A DNA stretch of 64,000 nucleotides, taken from NCBI GenBank assembly GCA_028277025.1, contig JAPYVG010000001.1, positions 118,713 through 182,712 on the forward strand. The letters are read 5' to 3'. The notes under the pieces are model-generated. The model saw only the letters and a list, made by a program, of their open reading frames with translations. It did not search any database and was not told the origin of the DNA. Within the stretch, counting starts at the first letter, position 1. Every line of letters begins with the position of its first letter. This stretch comes from Sulfolobaceae archaeon. Lineage in GTDB: Archaea > Thermoproteota > Thermoprotei_A > Sulfolobales > Sulfolobaceae. The position numbers and the translations under genes are program-made. This document shows, in pieces, positions 1 through 10,873 of this stretch.

Positions 1-229
1 CAAGGACGGGACTAGGGATGGGTATGATATAACTTTAACATCGCTTATATCTTCAACCGTTAATATCCCAGTTATTGCTAGCGGGGGTGCGGGTAAAATG
101 GAACACTTTTATGAAGTTTTAAAAGTAAGTGACGCTGCATTAGCTGCCGGAGTATTTCATGATGGGGTTATAAAAATCCCAGAACTTAAAAGATATTTAA
201 AATCTAGAGGGGTTGAAGTAAGGCTATGA
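1..229 (+). CDS. hisF: Imidazole glycerol phosphate synthase cyclase subunit HisF (C-terminal part)
   Basis: Only the last 75 codons are inside the window; the gene starts to the left. The fragment contains DGTRDGYD, then [15 protein letters not shown] and [11 protein letters not shown], the phosphate-binding end of the (beta/alpha)8 barrel of HisF. HisF receives ammonia from HisH and turns PRFAR into imidazole glycerol phosphate and AICAR. Its stop codon overlaps the ATG of hisD (ATGA), so it is part of the same operon, and the partner subunit HisH lies three genes downstream. AICAR produced here feeds the purine pathway encoded further right in the window. Confidence 0.95.
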   Translation, partial: KDGTRDGYDITLTSLISSTVNIPVIASGGAGKMEHFYEVLKVSDAALAAGVFHDGVIKIPELKRYLKSRGVEVRL

Positions 230-1410
230 TAATAAAAGAGTTACCGAAAGAAAGGCCTAATGATTTTACTAAAGTTCTGACTGATGTTGAAGCGATTATA
301 AGACTTGTTAAGGAGAAGGGCGATAAGGCGATAGTGGAGTTAGAAGAGAAATTTGATAAGGTAAAACTGAACTCAATAATTGAGGATAAGCTTGATGAAT
401 TAGCTGAGAAAATACCAGATGATATAAGAAATGCAATAGACATAATTTATGAACAATTAAGGACTTTTCATGAGAGTATAAAACCTTACTCTTCAGGTGG
501 AGAGTCTAATGGTGTCGAGTATGGGTTAGTGTGGAAACCTATTGAAAAGGCCGGAATTTATGTCCCCGGTGGGCTGAAGTCTTATCCTTCTACGTTATTA
601 ATGGCAGGCATTCCGGCTAAAGTCGCTGGGGTTAAGGAGATTTATGTAACTACACCACCGTCAAAGATTGACCCGGTAATCGCATATATTTCTAAAAAGT
701 TAGAGGTAAAGAAGGTTTATAGGATGGGTGGTGCTCAGGCTATTGCAGCATTAGCTTATGGAACTGAGAGCGTTGTAAAAGTTGATAAAATCGTTGGCCC
801 AGGGAACATCTATGTTCAAGCAGCTAAATTTTTAGTAAGTAAAGACGTTGGGATTGACGGCATTGAGGGGCCTACTGAACTGGTAATAATAGCCGATGAT
901 ACCGCGGACGCTAAGAAGGTTATTTTAGATATGAGGGCTCAGGCCGAACATGGTAAAGAAACGTTCATTGTCTTAATTTCCACCTCAGAGAAGCTAATAA
1001 GTAAAGTTGAGGAAGAACTAGCTTCTTCGCAAGAGATCTTTTACGTAATTAGGGTTGATGAGTTGGGGAAAGCAATAGAGCTTGCCAACTCTATTGCTCC
1101 AGAGCACTTATCTTTGTATATAAGGGATGCTAAAAAGTACCTAGATAAAGTGGTTAATGCAGGGGCAGTAACTTTGGGTTCCACACCTCCTGCATTAATT
1201 GATTATGCAGCAGGTCCTAATCACATCTTGCCTACTAATCGTTGGGCTAAAGTTAGAGGTGGGCTTACTGTTTATGATTTCCTAAAGCCGGTTATGTACG
1301 CGTATACGGAAAACCCGGATAAAGAACTAGTTAATGCAGCCTTAAAATTGGCTAATTACGAGGGTTTTGTAATTCACGGTAAAAGCATAGGTGAAAGATA
1401 TGGAAGGTAA
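226..1410 (+). CDS. hisD: Histidinol dehydrogenase
   Basis: It catalyses the last two steps of histidine synthesis, oxidising L-histidinol to histidine with two NAD+ and one zinc. The protein has 394 residues, shorter than the roughly 430 of enteric HisD but normal for crenarchaea. Zinc and catalytic positions can be seen: QAEHG near residue 240, APEHLS near 291 (the catalytic Glu-His pair), DYAAGPNH near 326 and EGFVIHG near 380. The glycine-rich [11 protein letters not shown] segment is the family signature. The ATG overlaps the hisF stop, so translation is probably coupled. It is followed without a gap by hisE. Confidence 0.97.
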   Translation: MIIKELPKERPNDFTKVLTDVEAIIRLVKEKGDKAIVELEEKFDKVKLNSIIEDKLDELAEKIPDDIRNAIDIIYEQLRTFHESIKPYSSGGESNGVEYGLVWKPIEKAGIYVPGGLKSYPSTLLMAGIPAKVAGVKEIYVTTPPSKIDPVIAYISKKLEVKKVYRMGGAQAIAALAYGTESVVKVDKIVGPGNIYVQAAKFLVSKDVGIDGIEGPTELVIIADDTADAKKVILDMRAQAEHGKETFIVLISTSEKLISKVEEELASSQEIFYVIRVDELGKAIELANSIAPEHLSLYIRDAKKYLDKVVNAGAVTLGSTPPALIDYAAGPNHILPTNRWAKVRGGLTVYDFLKPVMYAYTENPDKELVNAALKLANYEGFVIHGKSIGERYGR

Positions 1411-1690
1411 TGAGGTGCTTAATCAGCTTTATGAGATAATTATAGATAGGATTAGAACTAAAAAGGAAGGGAGTTATACAGTTAAGCTTCTCGAGAGAGG
1501 TAAACCATATGTTGCTCAAAAAGTTGGTGAGGAAGCTTCAGAGGTTATTGTGGCCGCTTTAGCGGAGACTAAAGAAAGATTTATCTGTGAAGTGGCTGAC
1601 TTATTATATCATTTATTAGTTCTAATGGTATTAGAAGGTGTAAGACTAGAAGACGTTTATGAGGAGTTAAGGAGGAGGATGAAGAAATGA
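1400..1690 (+). CDS. hisE: Phosphoribosyl-ATP pyrophosphatase
   Basis: It hydrolyses PR-ATP to PR-AMP, the second step of histidine synthesis. The short all-alpha MazG-like fold is recognisable from SYTVKLLERG, KVGEEASEVIVAAL (acidic magnesium ligands) and ADLLYHLLVLM. I take the ATG at 1400, which has a GGTGA ribosome site about 6 bases upstream; a GTG at 1391 in the same frame would add three residues. The start lies inside the end of hisD and the stop overlaps hisH. In bacteria HisE is often fused to HisI; here they are separate genes with hisH between them. Confidence 0.93.
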   Translation: MEGNEVLNQLYEIIIDRIRTKKEGSYTVKLLERGKPYVAQKVGEEASEVIVAALAETKERFICEVADLLYHLLVLMVLEGVRLEDVYEELRRRMKK

Positions 1691-2286
1691 AAGTTACTAT
1701 AATTAATTACGGTGTTGGTAATTTATATAGTATCTCGTCTGGGTTAAAAAGAGCTGGTTTTGAAGTAGAGATAAATAAAGAGCCTAAGGGAAACGAGGAC
1801 TTAATCGTTTTCCCCGGAGTAGGTTCCTTTTCTGCTGTTTCTAACTACATTTTAGGAATGAAAGGCAAATTAGAAGATTTAAAAGAGAGCGGGACTTTCT
1901 TTTTAGGGGTTTGTTTAGGTCTTCAGATAATGTTTGAAAAAGGTACTGAAGGTGGAATAAATTACGGTTTGGGCTGGTTTAAAGGTGAGGTAGATAAAAT
2001 AAAAGGTAATGTAAAATTACCTCATATAGGATGGGATCTACTCAAGGTCGTTGATCCGAGTTGCCCTTTGACTGAAGGGCTTGATAATCAGTACGTTTAT
2101 TACGTTCACAGTTATGTAGCATATCCAACGGAGACAAAACCTGTTGTTGGTGTTTCGACTTATGGAGTTACTTATCCCGCTATTGTATGTGATAAGAATG
2201 TAGTAGGTACACAGTTCCATCCAGAAAAGAGTAGTAAGGTCGGTAGGATTTTCTTATCAAATCTCTATAGGTGGGTAAAGAGATGA
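1687..2286 (+). CDS. hisH: Imidazole glycerol phosphate synthase glutaminase subunit HisH
   Basis: This class I glutamine amidotransferase supplies ammonia to HisF. The triad is visible: the nucleophile Cys in FLGVCLGLQ near residue 75, and His and Glu in FHPEKS near 178-180. The oxyanion region is VFPGVGSF. At 199 residues it has the normal length. Its ATG overlaps the hisE stop and its stop overlaps the hisI ATG, so it sits in a translationally coupled operon. It should act as a heterodimer with the HisF encoded at the left edge of the window. Confidence 0.96.
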   Translation: MKVTIINYGVGNLYSISSGLKRAGFEVEINKEPKGNEDLIVFPGVGSFSAVSNYILGMKGKLEDLKESGTFFLGVCLGLQIMFEKGTEGGINYGLGWFKGEVDKIKGNVKLPHIGWDLLKVVDPSCPLTEGLDNQYVYYVHSYVAYPTETKPVVGVSTYGVTYPAIVCDKNVVGTQFHPEKSSKVGRIFLSNLYRWVKR

Positions 2287-2669
2287 TGAAAGTTTCTATT
2301 GAAGAGGCTGAAAAGTTCGTAGAAAGGCTTTGGTTTAGGCATACAGATTCCACTGTAATTGCTGTTTTACAAGATGCTAAGACTAAAGAGGTTTTAATGG
2401 TAGGGCATATGAACAGGGAGGCAGTAATTAGGACTTTAACTACTGGTTATGTTCACTTCTGGTCTTTAAGTAGGAAAAAATTGTGGCTTAAGGGTGAGAC
2501 TAGCGGTAATTATCAAATAGTTGAAGGAATAAACGTTGATTGTGATGGAGATACGCTAATAATCTTTGTTAAATCACTGGGCCCGGTCTGTCATACTGGT
2601 AATAAATCTTGTTTTTACAGAAATTATACCGATTTTATGAAGGATGTTAATGGGAAAAAGGAGTTATGA
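2283..2669 (+). CDS. hisI: Phosphoribosyl-AMP cyclohydrolase
   Basis: It opens the adenine ring of PR-AMP, the third step of histidine synthesis. The metal sites are clear: VDCDGD (magnesium and zinc ligands) and GPVCHTGNKSC (the other two zinc cysteines), plus the early conserved HMNREAV and HFWSLSRKKLW. I choose ATG 2283, which overlaps the hisH stop, with GGTGGG about 8 bases upstream; a GTG at 2271 and an ATG at 2286 are alternatives. It appears to be the last gene of the his operon, because a 44-base gap with a T-rich stretch follows. Confidence 0.95.
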   Translation: MMKVSIEEAEKFVERLWFRHTDSTVIAVLQDAKTKEVLMVGHMNREAVIRTLTTGYVHFWSLSRKKLWLKGETSGNYQIVEGINVDCDGDTLIIFVKSLGPVCHTGNKSCFYRNYTDFMKDVNGKKEL

Positions 2670-2713
2670 GTAAAGTGTTAATACTTTGTTTTACTAATTT
2701 AAACTAGGTTAAA

Positions 2714-3106
2714 ATGGTCGAGATCAACGTGGAGGAGTGGAAGAAGAAAATAATGGAAGCCTTAACGCAAGTTTATGATCCCGAGATACCCGTAGATATA
2801 GTGAATTTGGGATTGATTTATGATTTAAAAATAAGTGATCAAGGGGATGTTTATATTAGGTTAGGGTTAACAGCACCCGGTTGTCCAGTTGTTGATGACT
2901 TGATTTATACCGTAGAGCAAGTCATTAAAGAAACCGTACCGGCGAAAAGCGTTGATGTTGATATCGACCTTGAAACTCCATGGACTCCTCTAAAGATGAC
3001 ACCAGAGGGAAGAGAGAAGTTCAAGAAGCTATATGGTTACGATATAGTGGAAATGTGGGTTCAGACTTACGGTTTGCCTGAAGAAGGGAATCAACAGAAG
3101 GCATAA
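2714..3106 (+). CDS. DUF59/MIP18-family iron-sulfur assembly protein (SufT/PaaD-like)
   Basis: The protein has 130 residues. The MIP18 (DUF59) domain covers roughly residues 8-90: YDPEIPVDIVNLGLIYDL, then LTAPGCPVVDDL with the conserved Thr and Cys of the family. A C-terminal tail with TPWTPLKMTPEGREKFKKLYGYD is typical of archaeal members. Relatives (SufT, human MIP18, PaaD) help insert iron-sulfur clusters into client proteins. It stands alone between the his operon and serS. The role as a cluster-assembly factor is inferred from the family; which proteins it serves cannot be read from the sequence. Confidence 0.88.
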   Translation: MVEINVEEWKKKIMEALTQVYDPEIPVDIVNLGLIYDLKISDQGDVYIRLGLTAPGCPVVDDLIYTVEQVIKETVPAKSVDVDIDLETPWTPLKMTPEGREKFKKLYGYDIVEMWVQTYGLPEEGNQQKA

Positions 3107-3131
3107 AACCCTTTTTTAACATTTGATAATT

Positions 3132-4502
3132 GTGTCTTGGAGTATATTAGAACTGTTGCGAACAAACCCTGAAAAATTAAAAGAGAGCCTTAAAAGACGT
3201 TATATTAATACGTCTATAGTAGATAGGGCTGTAGAGTTAGATAAAAAATGGAGACAGATTTTACAAGAGGTTGAAAAATTAAGGCATGAGCACAATGTGA
3301 TAAGCTCTAAGATTCCTAAAGCTAGTCAAGTTGAGAGACAAGAATTAATTCAAAAAGCTAAGGAGTTACTTAACACTCTTCAAGAAAAGGAAAGGGAATT
3401 ACAAGAAATAGAGAATCAGAGAGATGAAGTCCTATTTGAATTGCCCAACCTAGTTGATGAATCTGTACCTTTAGGCCCAGATGAGAATTACAGTCAACCA
3501 ATAAGGTTCTGGGGTAAGTTTAAAGTTTATGAAAAGGATTTAGAAGAATTCCTTACTCAGACTAAGGGTCACAAAGTAGATTATGAAATCATAAAGTGGA
3601 AGCCAGTTGGTCATGCTGATATGTTAGAGAGCGTTTTAAAATTAGGTGATACTAAGAAGGCTGCCGAAGTTGCGGGTTCGAGATTTTATTATTTGTTTGA
3701 TGATATAGTATGGTTAGATATTGCATTACTTAATTACGCCATTGATCTCATGACATCTAAAGGTTATACGCTCGTTTTACCACCTTATATGCTAAGGGGG
3801 GAGGTTATCAAAAGTGTAATTGACTTAGACACGTTTAAAGATGCAATATATAAGATAGAAAACGAGGACTTATATTTAATAGCTACAGCTGAGCACCCGA
3901 TTGCTGCATTATACTATAAAGAAGACATTCCGAAAGAAAAGCTCCCTCTAAAGTATGTCGGGGTTAGCCCAGCGTTTAGAAAAGAGGCGGGAGCAGCAAA
4001 TAAGGATCTTAAGGGGATATTTAGGGTTCATCAGTTCCATAAAGTTGAACAGTTCATCTTTTCCGCTCCAGAGGATAGTTGGAAACTTCATGAGGAATTG
4101 ATAAGGAATGCTGAGGAAATCTTCCAAGGACTTGGATTACCTTACAGAATCATTAATATTGCTTCCGGCGATTTAGGTGCTTGTGCTGCTAAGAAATACG
4201 ATTTGGAAGTTTGGATGCCTGCCCAAGCAAAGTTTAGAGAAATGGTCAGTTGTAGTAATTGCCTTGATTGGCAGGCCTATAGGATGAAGATTAGGTGGGT
4301 TGATAAGAATAATAAGAAGGGATACGTTCATACACTTAATAGTACAGCAGTTGCAAGTACCAGAACTATTACAGCGATTCTAGAGAATTATCAGAGAGAA
4401 GACGGTGTTGTGGAAATTCCTAAAGTCTTAAGAAAGTATTTAGAAGTATTTAGTAAAGCACCAAAAGATTACATTTATCCAGCCGGTAAAAAACAATCCT
4501 AA
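3132..4502 (+). CDS. serS: Seryl-tRNA synthetase
   Basis: It charges tRNA-Ser with serine. The protein is a class II synthetase of about 456 residues: an N-terminal coiled-coil arm (roughly residues 30-100, rich in Glu, Lys and Leu), motif 2 around [21 protein letters not shown], and motif 3 around [21 protein letters not shown] choose GTG at 3132, giving [10 protein letters not shown], which is how Sulfolobus SerS proteins begin as I remember them; a TTG at 3123 would add three residues. The gene is only 26 bases after the DUF59 stop and converges with the radical SAM gene without a gap. Confidence 0.96.
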   Translation: MSWSILELLRTNPEKLKESLKRRYINTSIVDRAVELDKKWRQILQEVEKLRHEHNVISSKIPKASQVERQELIQKAKELLNTLQEKERELQEIENQRDEVLFELPNLVDESVPLGPDENYSQPIRFWGKFKVYEKDLEEFLTQTKGHKVDYEIIKWKPVGHADMLESVLKLGDTKKAAEVAGSRFYYLFDDIVWLDIALLNYAIDLMTSKGYTLVLPPYMLRGEVIKSVIDLDTFKDAIYKIENEDLYLIATAEHPIAALYYKEDIPKEKLPLKYVGVSPAFRKEAGAANKDLKGIFRVHQFHKVEQFIFSAPEDSWKLHEELIRNAEEIFQGLGLPYRIINIASGDLGACAAKKYDLEVWMPAQAKFREMVSCSNCLDWQAYRMKIRWVDKNNKKGYVHTLNSTAVASTRTITAILENYQREDGVVEIPKVLRKYLEVFSKAPKDYIYPAGKKQS

Positions 4503-6020
<1,518 letters not shown>

Positions 6021-6069
6021 AAAATCACACCTTTCTTATTCTTTAGAGAGATGGTATATAAAGGTGGGT

Positions 6070-6312
6070 TTAAATAAGATTAAGTGTTTTTCTTAAAATT
6101 TTTCTAACTTCATCCGGTAATTCTTCTCTTTTTTCAATCCTTTTAACATTAGACAAATCCTCATTCCATTCTTCTCCATTAGGTAATTTTGCCTTTTTCA
6201 AACTTTGGAATACGTAAATTTTCTCTCCCTTCTCGTTTCTTGTCTCTTCAATTAATATTTCATCATTGCCAACTTTTACTAGGTATCTATTTTCCACATT
6301 TGTTATTTTCAT
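6070..6312 (-). CDS. Small conserved-looking protein of unknown function
   Basis: An 80-residue, highly charged protein starting MKITNVENRY, with no membrane segment or metal motif. The pattern (short beta strands, then NGEEWNEDLSNVKRIEKREELPD and a helical end) suggests a small folded domain. It lies upstream of the radical SAM gene on the same strand, with a 49-base gap, and is divergent from the HIT gene. The gap to the radical SAM gene contains an A/T-rich stretch that could be a separate promoter. I do not recognise a family. Codon use looks like that of its neighbours, which supports a real gene. Confidence 0.6.
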   Translation of the reverse strand: MKITNVENRYLVKVGNDEILIEETRNEKGEKIYVFQSLKKAKLPNGEEWNEDLSNVKRIEKREELPDEVRKILRKTLNLI

Positions 6313-6370
6313 GACGTAAGAATTAATGTTTAAAGGGCATAAAAATTTAGTTCTTTATTGGTACTTAAAA

Positions 6371-6784
6371 ATGGACTGCATATTTTGTAAAATAATAAAT
6401 AATGAGATAAAATCACAAAAAGTTTATGAAGATAATGATGTTATTGCAATACTTGATATCAATCCCATAAATAAGGGGCATATACTTGTGATCCCCAAAA
6501 AGCATTATGAGACGATTTTTGATATAGATGATGAAGTTTTAAAAAAGACTATTACTGTAGTTAAAAAGATGGCATTAGCGTTAAAAAAGATGGGAGCTGA
6601 AGGGGTTAATATCGTTCAAAACAATGGTAAGGCTGCAGAACAACATGTTTTTCATATACATTTTCATGTTGTTCCAAGGTATTTTAATGATGGTAAAAAG
6701 ATTGACACGGGTAATAGGATCAAGTATAAGGATGATAAGGAGATGCAAGAGTACGCAGAGAAGATTAGATTATTCCTCTTCTGA
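6371..6784 (+). CDS. HIT-family nucleotide hydrolase
   Basis: The protein has 137 residues from the ATG at 6371; the frame is open further upstream but the family begins at MDCIFCKII. The catalytic HIHFHVVP (the histidine triad HxHxH) is near residues 94-100. CIFCKI at the start carries the zinc cysteines often found in Hint-type members, with [16 protein letters not shown] as the nucleotide-binding strand. HIT proteins split nucleoside phosphoramidates or dinucleoside polyphosphates; the substrate here is not known. An A/T-rich TATA-like region precedes it. Its last 15 bases overlap the end of the zinc-ribbon gene on the other strand. Confidence 0.9.
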   Translation: MDCIFCKIINNEIKSQKVYEDNDVIAILDINPINKGHILVIPKKHYETIFDIDDEVLKKTITVVKKMALALKKMGAEGVNIVQNNGKAAEQHVFHIHFHVVPRYFNDGKKIDTGNRIKYKDDKEMQEYAEKIRLFLF

Positions 6785-7075
6785 CTCTTCTGACTCCTCA
6801 AACTCTTCTCTCAATAACTCAAGACCGACTTCCTTATAATATTCTTCTCTTTCTTGTTCTAATTCCTCTTCAGCTAATTTTCTTTCACCTTTATCACTTA
6901 CTATGGAAGTTGTCAGCACTTTACTGCTCTTGTCCTTCTTTTCTGTTACATTATAAGCTTTCTTGTCCTTTTCTGTCATTTCTTTCTCGTAACCGCATTT
7001 AGTACATCGTAACACTGATTTACCGTCTTTCTTTACTGGTACCATCATCCCTCCACATTTAGGACAGAATTGCAT
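6770..7075 (-). CDS. Single zinc-ribbon protein related to the N-terminal half of TFS/RpoM
   Basis: The protein has 101 residues from ATG 7075, which has GGTGA about 7 bases upstream. A TTG at 7111 would add twelve residues before MQFCPKCGG and is unlikely. The N-terminal ribbon has CPKC at residues 4-7 and CTKC at 24-27, the polymerase-binding ribbon of transcription factor S. The usual second ribbon with the catalytic Asp-Glu loop is missing; instead there is a Lys/Glu-rich linker and a very acidic tail ending EESEESEEE. It could occupy the polymerase without stimulating RNA cleavage, or be an unrelated ribbon protein. A TATA-like CCTTTTATATTA lies about 7104-7115. Confidence 0.8.
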   Translation of the reverse strand: MQFCPKCGGMMVPVKKDGKSVLRCTKCGYEKEMTEKDKKAYNVTEKKDKSSKVLTTSIVSDKGERKLAEEELEQEREEYYKEVGLELLREEFEESEESEEE

Positions 7076-7140
7076 ATGACTATCACCATATAATGAAGTA
7101 AAGCCTAGCAATAATATAAAAGGCTTTTGCTTTTAATTTG

Positions 7141-7608
7141 CTAGATTACTTTAATCCTGGGATCCTCCTTTACGACATTTAATACAATACTAGTATGTGT
7201 TCTCTCAACTTTCGGGTTCTTAAGTAAATTCTTTAGGAATGAGTCTAAGTCTTCAACGCTCCTAAATTTGGCTATTACAATTACGTCATATTCTCCGACT
7301 ATGTCATAAACAGCTATTACGTTGTCCATATTTGCTATTTCTTTTTCGAATTCTACGAGATATTTACCATCTACTTTTGCCATAATTACACTTGTTAGTG
7401 AATAACCTAATTTTGAGTAATCAATAAGTGCTGTAAATCCTTTTATAACACCCTCTTGGACAAGTCTTAATAATCTGTTGTGAAGGGTGGCCGGAGAAAC
7501 GTTCATTTCTTCGGCTAATCTCCTTAAACTAACTCTTGAATCACGTAATATTTCCATTAATAATTTTCTATCTATTGCATCAATTTCTACTCTCTTCTTA
7601 TCAGACAT
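7141..7608 (-). CDS. Lrp/AsnC-family transcription regulator
   Basis: The protein has 155 residues from ATG 7608 (the frame extends to a TTG at 7617). An N-terminal helix-turn-helix covers about residues 8-55 ([26 protein letters not shown], then [13 protein letters not shown]), followed by a RAM ligand-binding and oligomerisation domain with [16 protein letters not shown]. Family members form dimers and octamers and sense amino acids. A TATA-like TGTATAAGTTAT lies just upstream, near 7620-7630. The neighbours (MarC and a zinc-ribbon gene) do not reveal its target. I would not give it a specific name such as LysM or LrpA from sequence alone. Confidence 0.93.
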   Translation of the reverse strand: MSDKKRVEIDAIDRKLLMEILRDSRVSLRRLAEEMNVSPATLHNRLLRLVQEGVIKGFTALIDYSKLGYSLTSVIMAKVDGKYLVEFEKEIANMDNVIAVYDIVGEYDVIVIAKFRSVEDLDSFLKNLLKNPKVERTHTSIVLNVVKEDPRIKVI

Positions 7609-7666
7609 AAAGTTCAAAATAACTTATACATACATGTTAAAAAATTTTCATCTTTATGAGGTTTTA

Positions 7667-8275
7667 TCATACAAACTTTAGTTGAGATATACCAGTTAGT
7701 ATTAATTGTATTCCGAAAGCTGCAATAATTATTGCAGTAAACCTACCGGCAGCTACTGTTCCAGTTTCGCCTAATACTTTAACTATAAATGGGCCTACCA
7801 GTAGTGATAAATAGACTAAAAAAGTAACAACTAAACTACTGACAATAAGTATCAATGGGCTGTAGCTAACTGATAATGTAATAAGTGCGGTCATCGTACC
7901 TGGACCGACAAGTAATGGTGTAGCTATTGGCGTTATTAATGCTTCCTCAAGCTTTCTTATAAACCTTAATTGCTGAAACCCTCCCATCGTATCAATACCT
8001 AAATAAACAAGTAAAATACCGCCAGCTATTTCTAGTGCTTGAGGAGAGATTCCTAAAAAGTCTAATAAAGGTCTGCCTATAATAGAGAAAATTATTAGGA
8101 GTATTAGTATTGCTATTGTAATTTTATTAACTACAAAATTCCACGTTATCTTGTTTTGTTCATCTTTGACAGCTTCCTCATAAACTGCTAATAAATAAGG
8201 TAAGACTGAAAAAGGGTCTATAATCGCATAAAGTTTTACTGTTATTACTGCTATCGAACCTATTATGTCACTCAT
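7667..8275 (-). CDS. MarC-family integral membrane protein
   Basis: The protein has 202 residues with about six hydrophobic segments. MarC family marks are visible: [15 protein letters not shown] in the first segment, [15 protein letters not shown], and [21 protein letters not shown] in the middle. The function of the family is not established; bacterial MarC was once linked to drug resistance but this was not confirmed. The start overlaps the stop of the His-rich gene upstream (8272-8275), so the two are probably cotranscribed as the distal end of the leftward pyr operon or its continuation. Confidence 0.9.
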   Translation of the reverse strand: MSDIIGSIAVITVKLYAIIDPFSVLPYLLAVYEEAVKDEQNKITWNFVVNKITIAILILLIIFSIIGRPLLDFLGISPQALEIAGGILLVYLGIDTMGGFQQLRFIRKLEEALITPIATPLLVGPGTMTALITLSVSYSPLILIVSSLVVTFLVYLSLLVGPFIVKVLGETGTVAAGRFTAIIIAAFGIQLILTGISQLKFV

Positions 8276-8580
8276 TCTAAGAGGCTAACTAACTCTCTCA
8301 AAATTTGAATTCTTTCATCATCATTCTTAGTAAAAGACGCTATTACCAGTTTGCTCAAAATCTTATAAATACGGGAAAGTTCTTTTTTACAGTTCTCGTT
8401 GTCGTTTTGGATTTCATTAACTTTAGATTCCAAACTCTGTAAAGATATTGCCAATTCATTAACAATATCCTCTATTGAATGCTCATGGTGATGGTGTTCA
8501 TGTTCCTCCTCTTCAACTTCTCTCTGTATTTCTTCTAAATCATCCTCACTTTTAGGAATCTTGTCTATTCTGAACTTCAT
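8272..8580 (-). CDS. Small acidic coiled-coil protein with a His cluster
   Basis: A 102-residue protein of unknown function. Residues 12-26 are very acidic, residues 27-34 read HEHHHHEH, and the rest looks like a coiled coil ([33 protein letters not shown]). The His cluster may bind metal, but this is inference. Its start lies inside the end of the upstream gene (8552-8580 shared), and its stop overlaps marC, so it sits within a compact leftward group behind pyrD. No signal peptide or membrane segment is seen. Confidence 0.7.
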   Translation of the reverse strand: MKFRIDKIPKSEDDLEEIQREVEEEEHEHHHHEHSIEDIVNELAISLQSLESKVNEIQNDNENCKKELSRIYKILSKLVIASFTKNDDERIQILRELVSLLE

Positions 8581-8857
8581 CTTCTCCCTCCGTATCTACA
8601 TTTCTTATATTATTAGTATCACCATCCTGGATTATTAGTTTGTCTACTCCTAACCTTAAATAATGCTTTATCACTATTGATATCTTTCCAGCAGCTCTTA
8701 CCGGAATACACTCAGTTTCAACTTCATTACCATCTACTAGCTTAGCCACAACCTTAGCCTCCTTTTTTGCATCATCACAATACTCAACGTTTACTGCAGA
8801 TATCTTCCCCATAAATAGTAAGGATTCAATATCCCTTCCTTTCATAGTTATTCTCAT
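8552..8857 (-). CDS. Small protein of unknown function behind pyrD
   Basis: A 101-residue protein. The first about 75 residues look like a small beta-rich domain ([54 protein letters not shown]), and the end is acidic and polar. I recognise no family. Its ATG overlaps the stop of pyrD (ATGA at 8854-8857), so it is translated with the pyrimidine operon. Its last 29 bases are also read, in another frame, as the start of the His-rich gene. Position suggests a link with the pyr operon, but the sequence itself gives no function. Confidence 0.65.
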   Translation of the reverse strand: MRITMKGRDIESLLFMGKISAVNVEYCDDAKKEAKVVAKLVDGNEVETECIPVRAAGKISIVIKHYLRLGVDKLIIQDGDTNNIRNVDTEGEDEVQNRQDS

Positions 8858-9738
8858 TTTTTCACGGCTATTCCTATTATATTCTCAATTTTTAACCCTT
8901 TTTCTTTAAGGAAAGCATTAATCCCCTCTCTCACTTCAATAATCGAACTGAACCCCTTATCAATAATCACTGTACCCAACCCAACTAGTTTAGCCCCTAC
9001 ACTCATTAATTCTATAGCATCTCTCCAATCAAAAACACCACCCATGCCAATTATTTCAGCCTCATATTCTTTGTAAACATCACGAATTATCCTTACAGCC
9101 AATGGGTGAAGACATTTGCCCGAAATACCTCCAGTCCCGTAACTTAAGATTGGTCTAAAAGTTTCAATATCAATACTAAGTCCTTTTAATGTATTAATGA
9201 GTGTTAGACCGTCCGCACCAGCAGATAACGCCTTACCAGATAGTTCTATTATATTATCCCAAGGACCCAGTTTTACGAAAAGTCTTACTCCCTTCCTCAA
9301 TACCCCCTTAGCGTTTTTAGTAACTTCGCTCACATAACTGGCTAGAGATTCGCCATATCCTTTTCTATTAGGACTACTTAAATTTAACTCTATAACTTCA
9401 CTGTTAACTTCCTGGACGGCTTTGGTAATCTCTTCAACAGAACTCCCTCCAATACTTACAATTAATCTGCATTTTATATTTATGTACTTAAGTGCTTTCA
9501 CGCCAGGGTTACCTAAGCCTATCGCATTCATATAGCAACCATCATGGAATTTTATGACAGTAGGTGGCTTATGCGGTTCTAAGGGTTCTAATGTTAAAGT
9601 TTTCGTCGTAATTGCAGAGGGCTTGTAGTTTTCACAAACTCTATTCATAAAATCGTTTTCTAATGGTACTATTCCAGAGGCTATTATTATAGGGTCTTGG
9701 AACTCAAGTCCTGCCACTCGGATCAAAGACGTTAACAC
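8854..9738 (-). CDS. pyrD: Dihydroorotate dehydrogenase, serine (1S) type
   Basis: It oxidises dihydroorotate to orotate with FMN. The protein has 294 residues, with [23 protein letters not shown] and the phosphate-binding end [11 protein letters not shown], the family 1 layout. The catalytic loop near residue 122 reads NLSSPN, a Ser where family 1A/1B enzymes carry Cys (SCPN). This matches the type 1S enzyme described from Sulfolobus solfataricus, which works with a PyrK-like partner. The start is GTG at 9738, 35 bases inside the end of pyrC. It is the fifth gene of the leftward operon pyrB-I-K-C-D. Confidence 0.95.
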   Translation of the reverse strand: MLTSLIRVAGLEFQDPIIIASGIVPLENDFMNRVCENYKPSAITTKTLTLEPLEPHKPPTVIKFHDGCYMNAIGLGNPGVKALKYINIKCRLIVSIGGSSVEEITKAVQEVNSEVIELNLSSPNRKGYGESLASYVSEVTKNAKGVLRKGVRLFVKLGPWDNIIELSGKALSAGADGLTLINTLKGLSIDIETFRPILSYGTGGISGKCLHPLAVRIIRDVYKEYEAEIIGMGGVFDWRDAIELMSVGAKLVGLGTVIIDKGFSSIIEVREGINAFLKEKGLKIENIIGIAVKK

Positions 9739-10873
9739 CCCTTATTGGGTAAACGTTTTCCCCATCATAAGCTAATTTCCCTTCTACAAAAACACTGGTA
9801 ACTTTCGCATCTAAAGGAAAACCGTCGAAGGGAGTCTCACTCACTTTGCTATATCTTGTTGAATACCTCCAGCGCTCTCTCTTTATCACTAAAAGGTTAG
9901 CCCTATAGCCAATATCTATAACTCCAGTGTTAATTCCAAGTATTTTAGAGGGATTTTCAGAAACTAATTCCACAGCCCTTTTCAAGTTCAACACCCCTTT
10001 AAAGAAGAGGGAATACACGAAGGGGGTCGTTATTGAAACTCCAGCTATTCCTGGGGGACAGAGGTCAAATGCACTCCCTTTTTCCTCCTTGGAATGTGGT
10101 GCGTGGTCACTAGCTAATGTGTCGGCTTCGAAAAGAGCTTTACTAAATAGTTCTAGTCTAGTCGAGTAGTCCCTTATAGGAGGGTTGACTTTAGTTAAGC
10201 AATCTCTTTCACCATCAATTATCATGTGATGAACTGTAACATCCGTAGTAAACCCCATTTCCTTAGCTTTTTTGAGCGTGAGATAGTTTGTTATATGCGT
10301 TATATGTACTTTCCCGCTCACGTGATGAAGTGCCGCTAACTCCATCCAAATTTCCCTTAACTTTCTATTTACTAACTTGTTTACAAGTGGTAATTCTGGG
10401 TGTAGTACTTTTAATTTCTCACTTTTAAGGACTAGTTTAACTTCTTCTTTTTCTAAGTCCTCTGGGAATATTTTGTATCCAGCTATGGGGAGCTTGTCTA
10501 TTCTCTCTACATCCTTTGAAACCCCACTATATATTCCGTAATCGGATCTGGAGTATAGTTGAAACTCCCTTAGCCTTTCCATTACCCTTTCGGCAGTGTT
10601 AACTGGTGGTACAGTATTAGGCATATCGACTATCACTCCAATGCCTCCATAGACAGCCTCACTAGTAGCTGTAGCTACTGTCTCTTTATAAGATAGTTGA
10701 GCCCCTCTGGTATGAACATGTAGATCCACTGAGGCGGGTAATATGAGCTCTTCATTACTATATTCTATGTCGGGTTTACAGTCTTTTTTCCCTTCCCTTA
10801 TAATTCTATCAAAGTTTATACACATTTCCTCTATTATGGAGTTTTTAAAATATACTTTACCCTTTACCCACAA
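9704..10873 (-). CDS. pyrC: Dihydroorotase
   Basis: It closes carbamoyl aspartate to dihydroorotate. This is a 389-residue amidohydrolase: metal ligands DLHVHTRG near residue 50, GYKIFPED (a Lys that may be the carboxylated ligand), VHITHIT, and [11 protein letters not shown] near 258. The start appears to be TTG at 10873 (MWVKGKVYF); no ATG or GTG lies near, and the start sits inside the end of the pyrK-like gene, 17 bases before its stop. The 35-base overlap with pyrD at the other end is consistent with coupled translation. Confidence 0.93.
   Translation of the reverse strand: MWVKGKVYFKNSIIEEMCINFDRIIREGKKDCKPDIEYSNEELILPASVDLHVHTRGAQLSYKETVATATSEAVYGGIGVIVDMPNTVPPVNTAERVMERLREFQLYSRSDYGIYSGVSKDVERIDKLPIAGYKIFPEDLEKEEVKLVLKSEKLKVLHPELPLVNKLVNRKLREIWMELAALHHVSGKVHITHITNYLTLKKAKEMGFTTDVTVHHMIIDGERDCLTKVNPPIRDYSTRLELFSKALFEADTLASDHAPHSKEEKGSAFDLCPPGIAGVSITTPFVYSLFFKGVLNLKRAVELVSENPSKILGINTGVIDIGYRANLLVIKRERWRYSTRYSKVSETPFDGFPLDAKVTSVFVEGKLAYDGENVYPIRGVNVFDPSGRT

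Noticed and set aside
6624..6839. 71-residue ORF overlapping the HIT gene
   Set aside because: Out of frame with a Ser-rich end that is only the reverse reading of the acidic tail of the zinc-ribbon gene.
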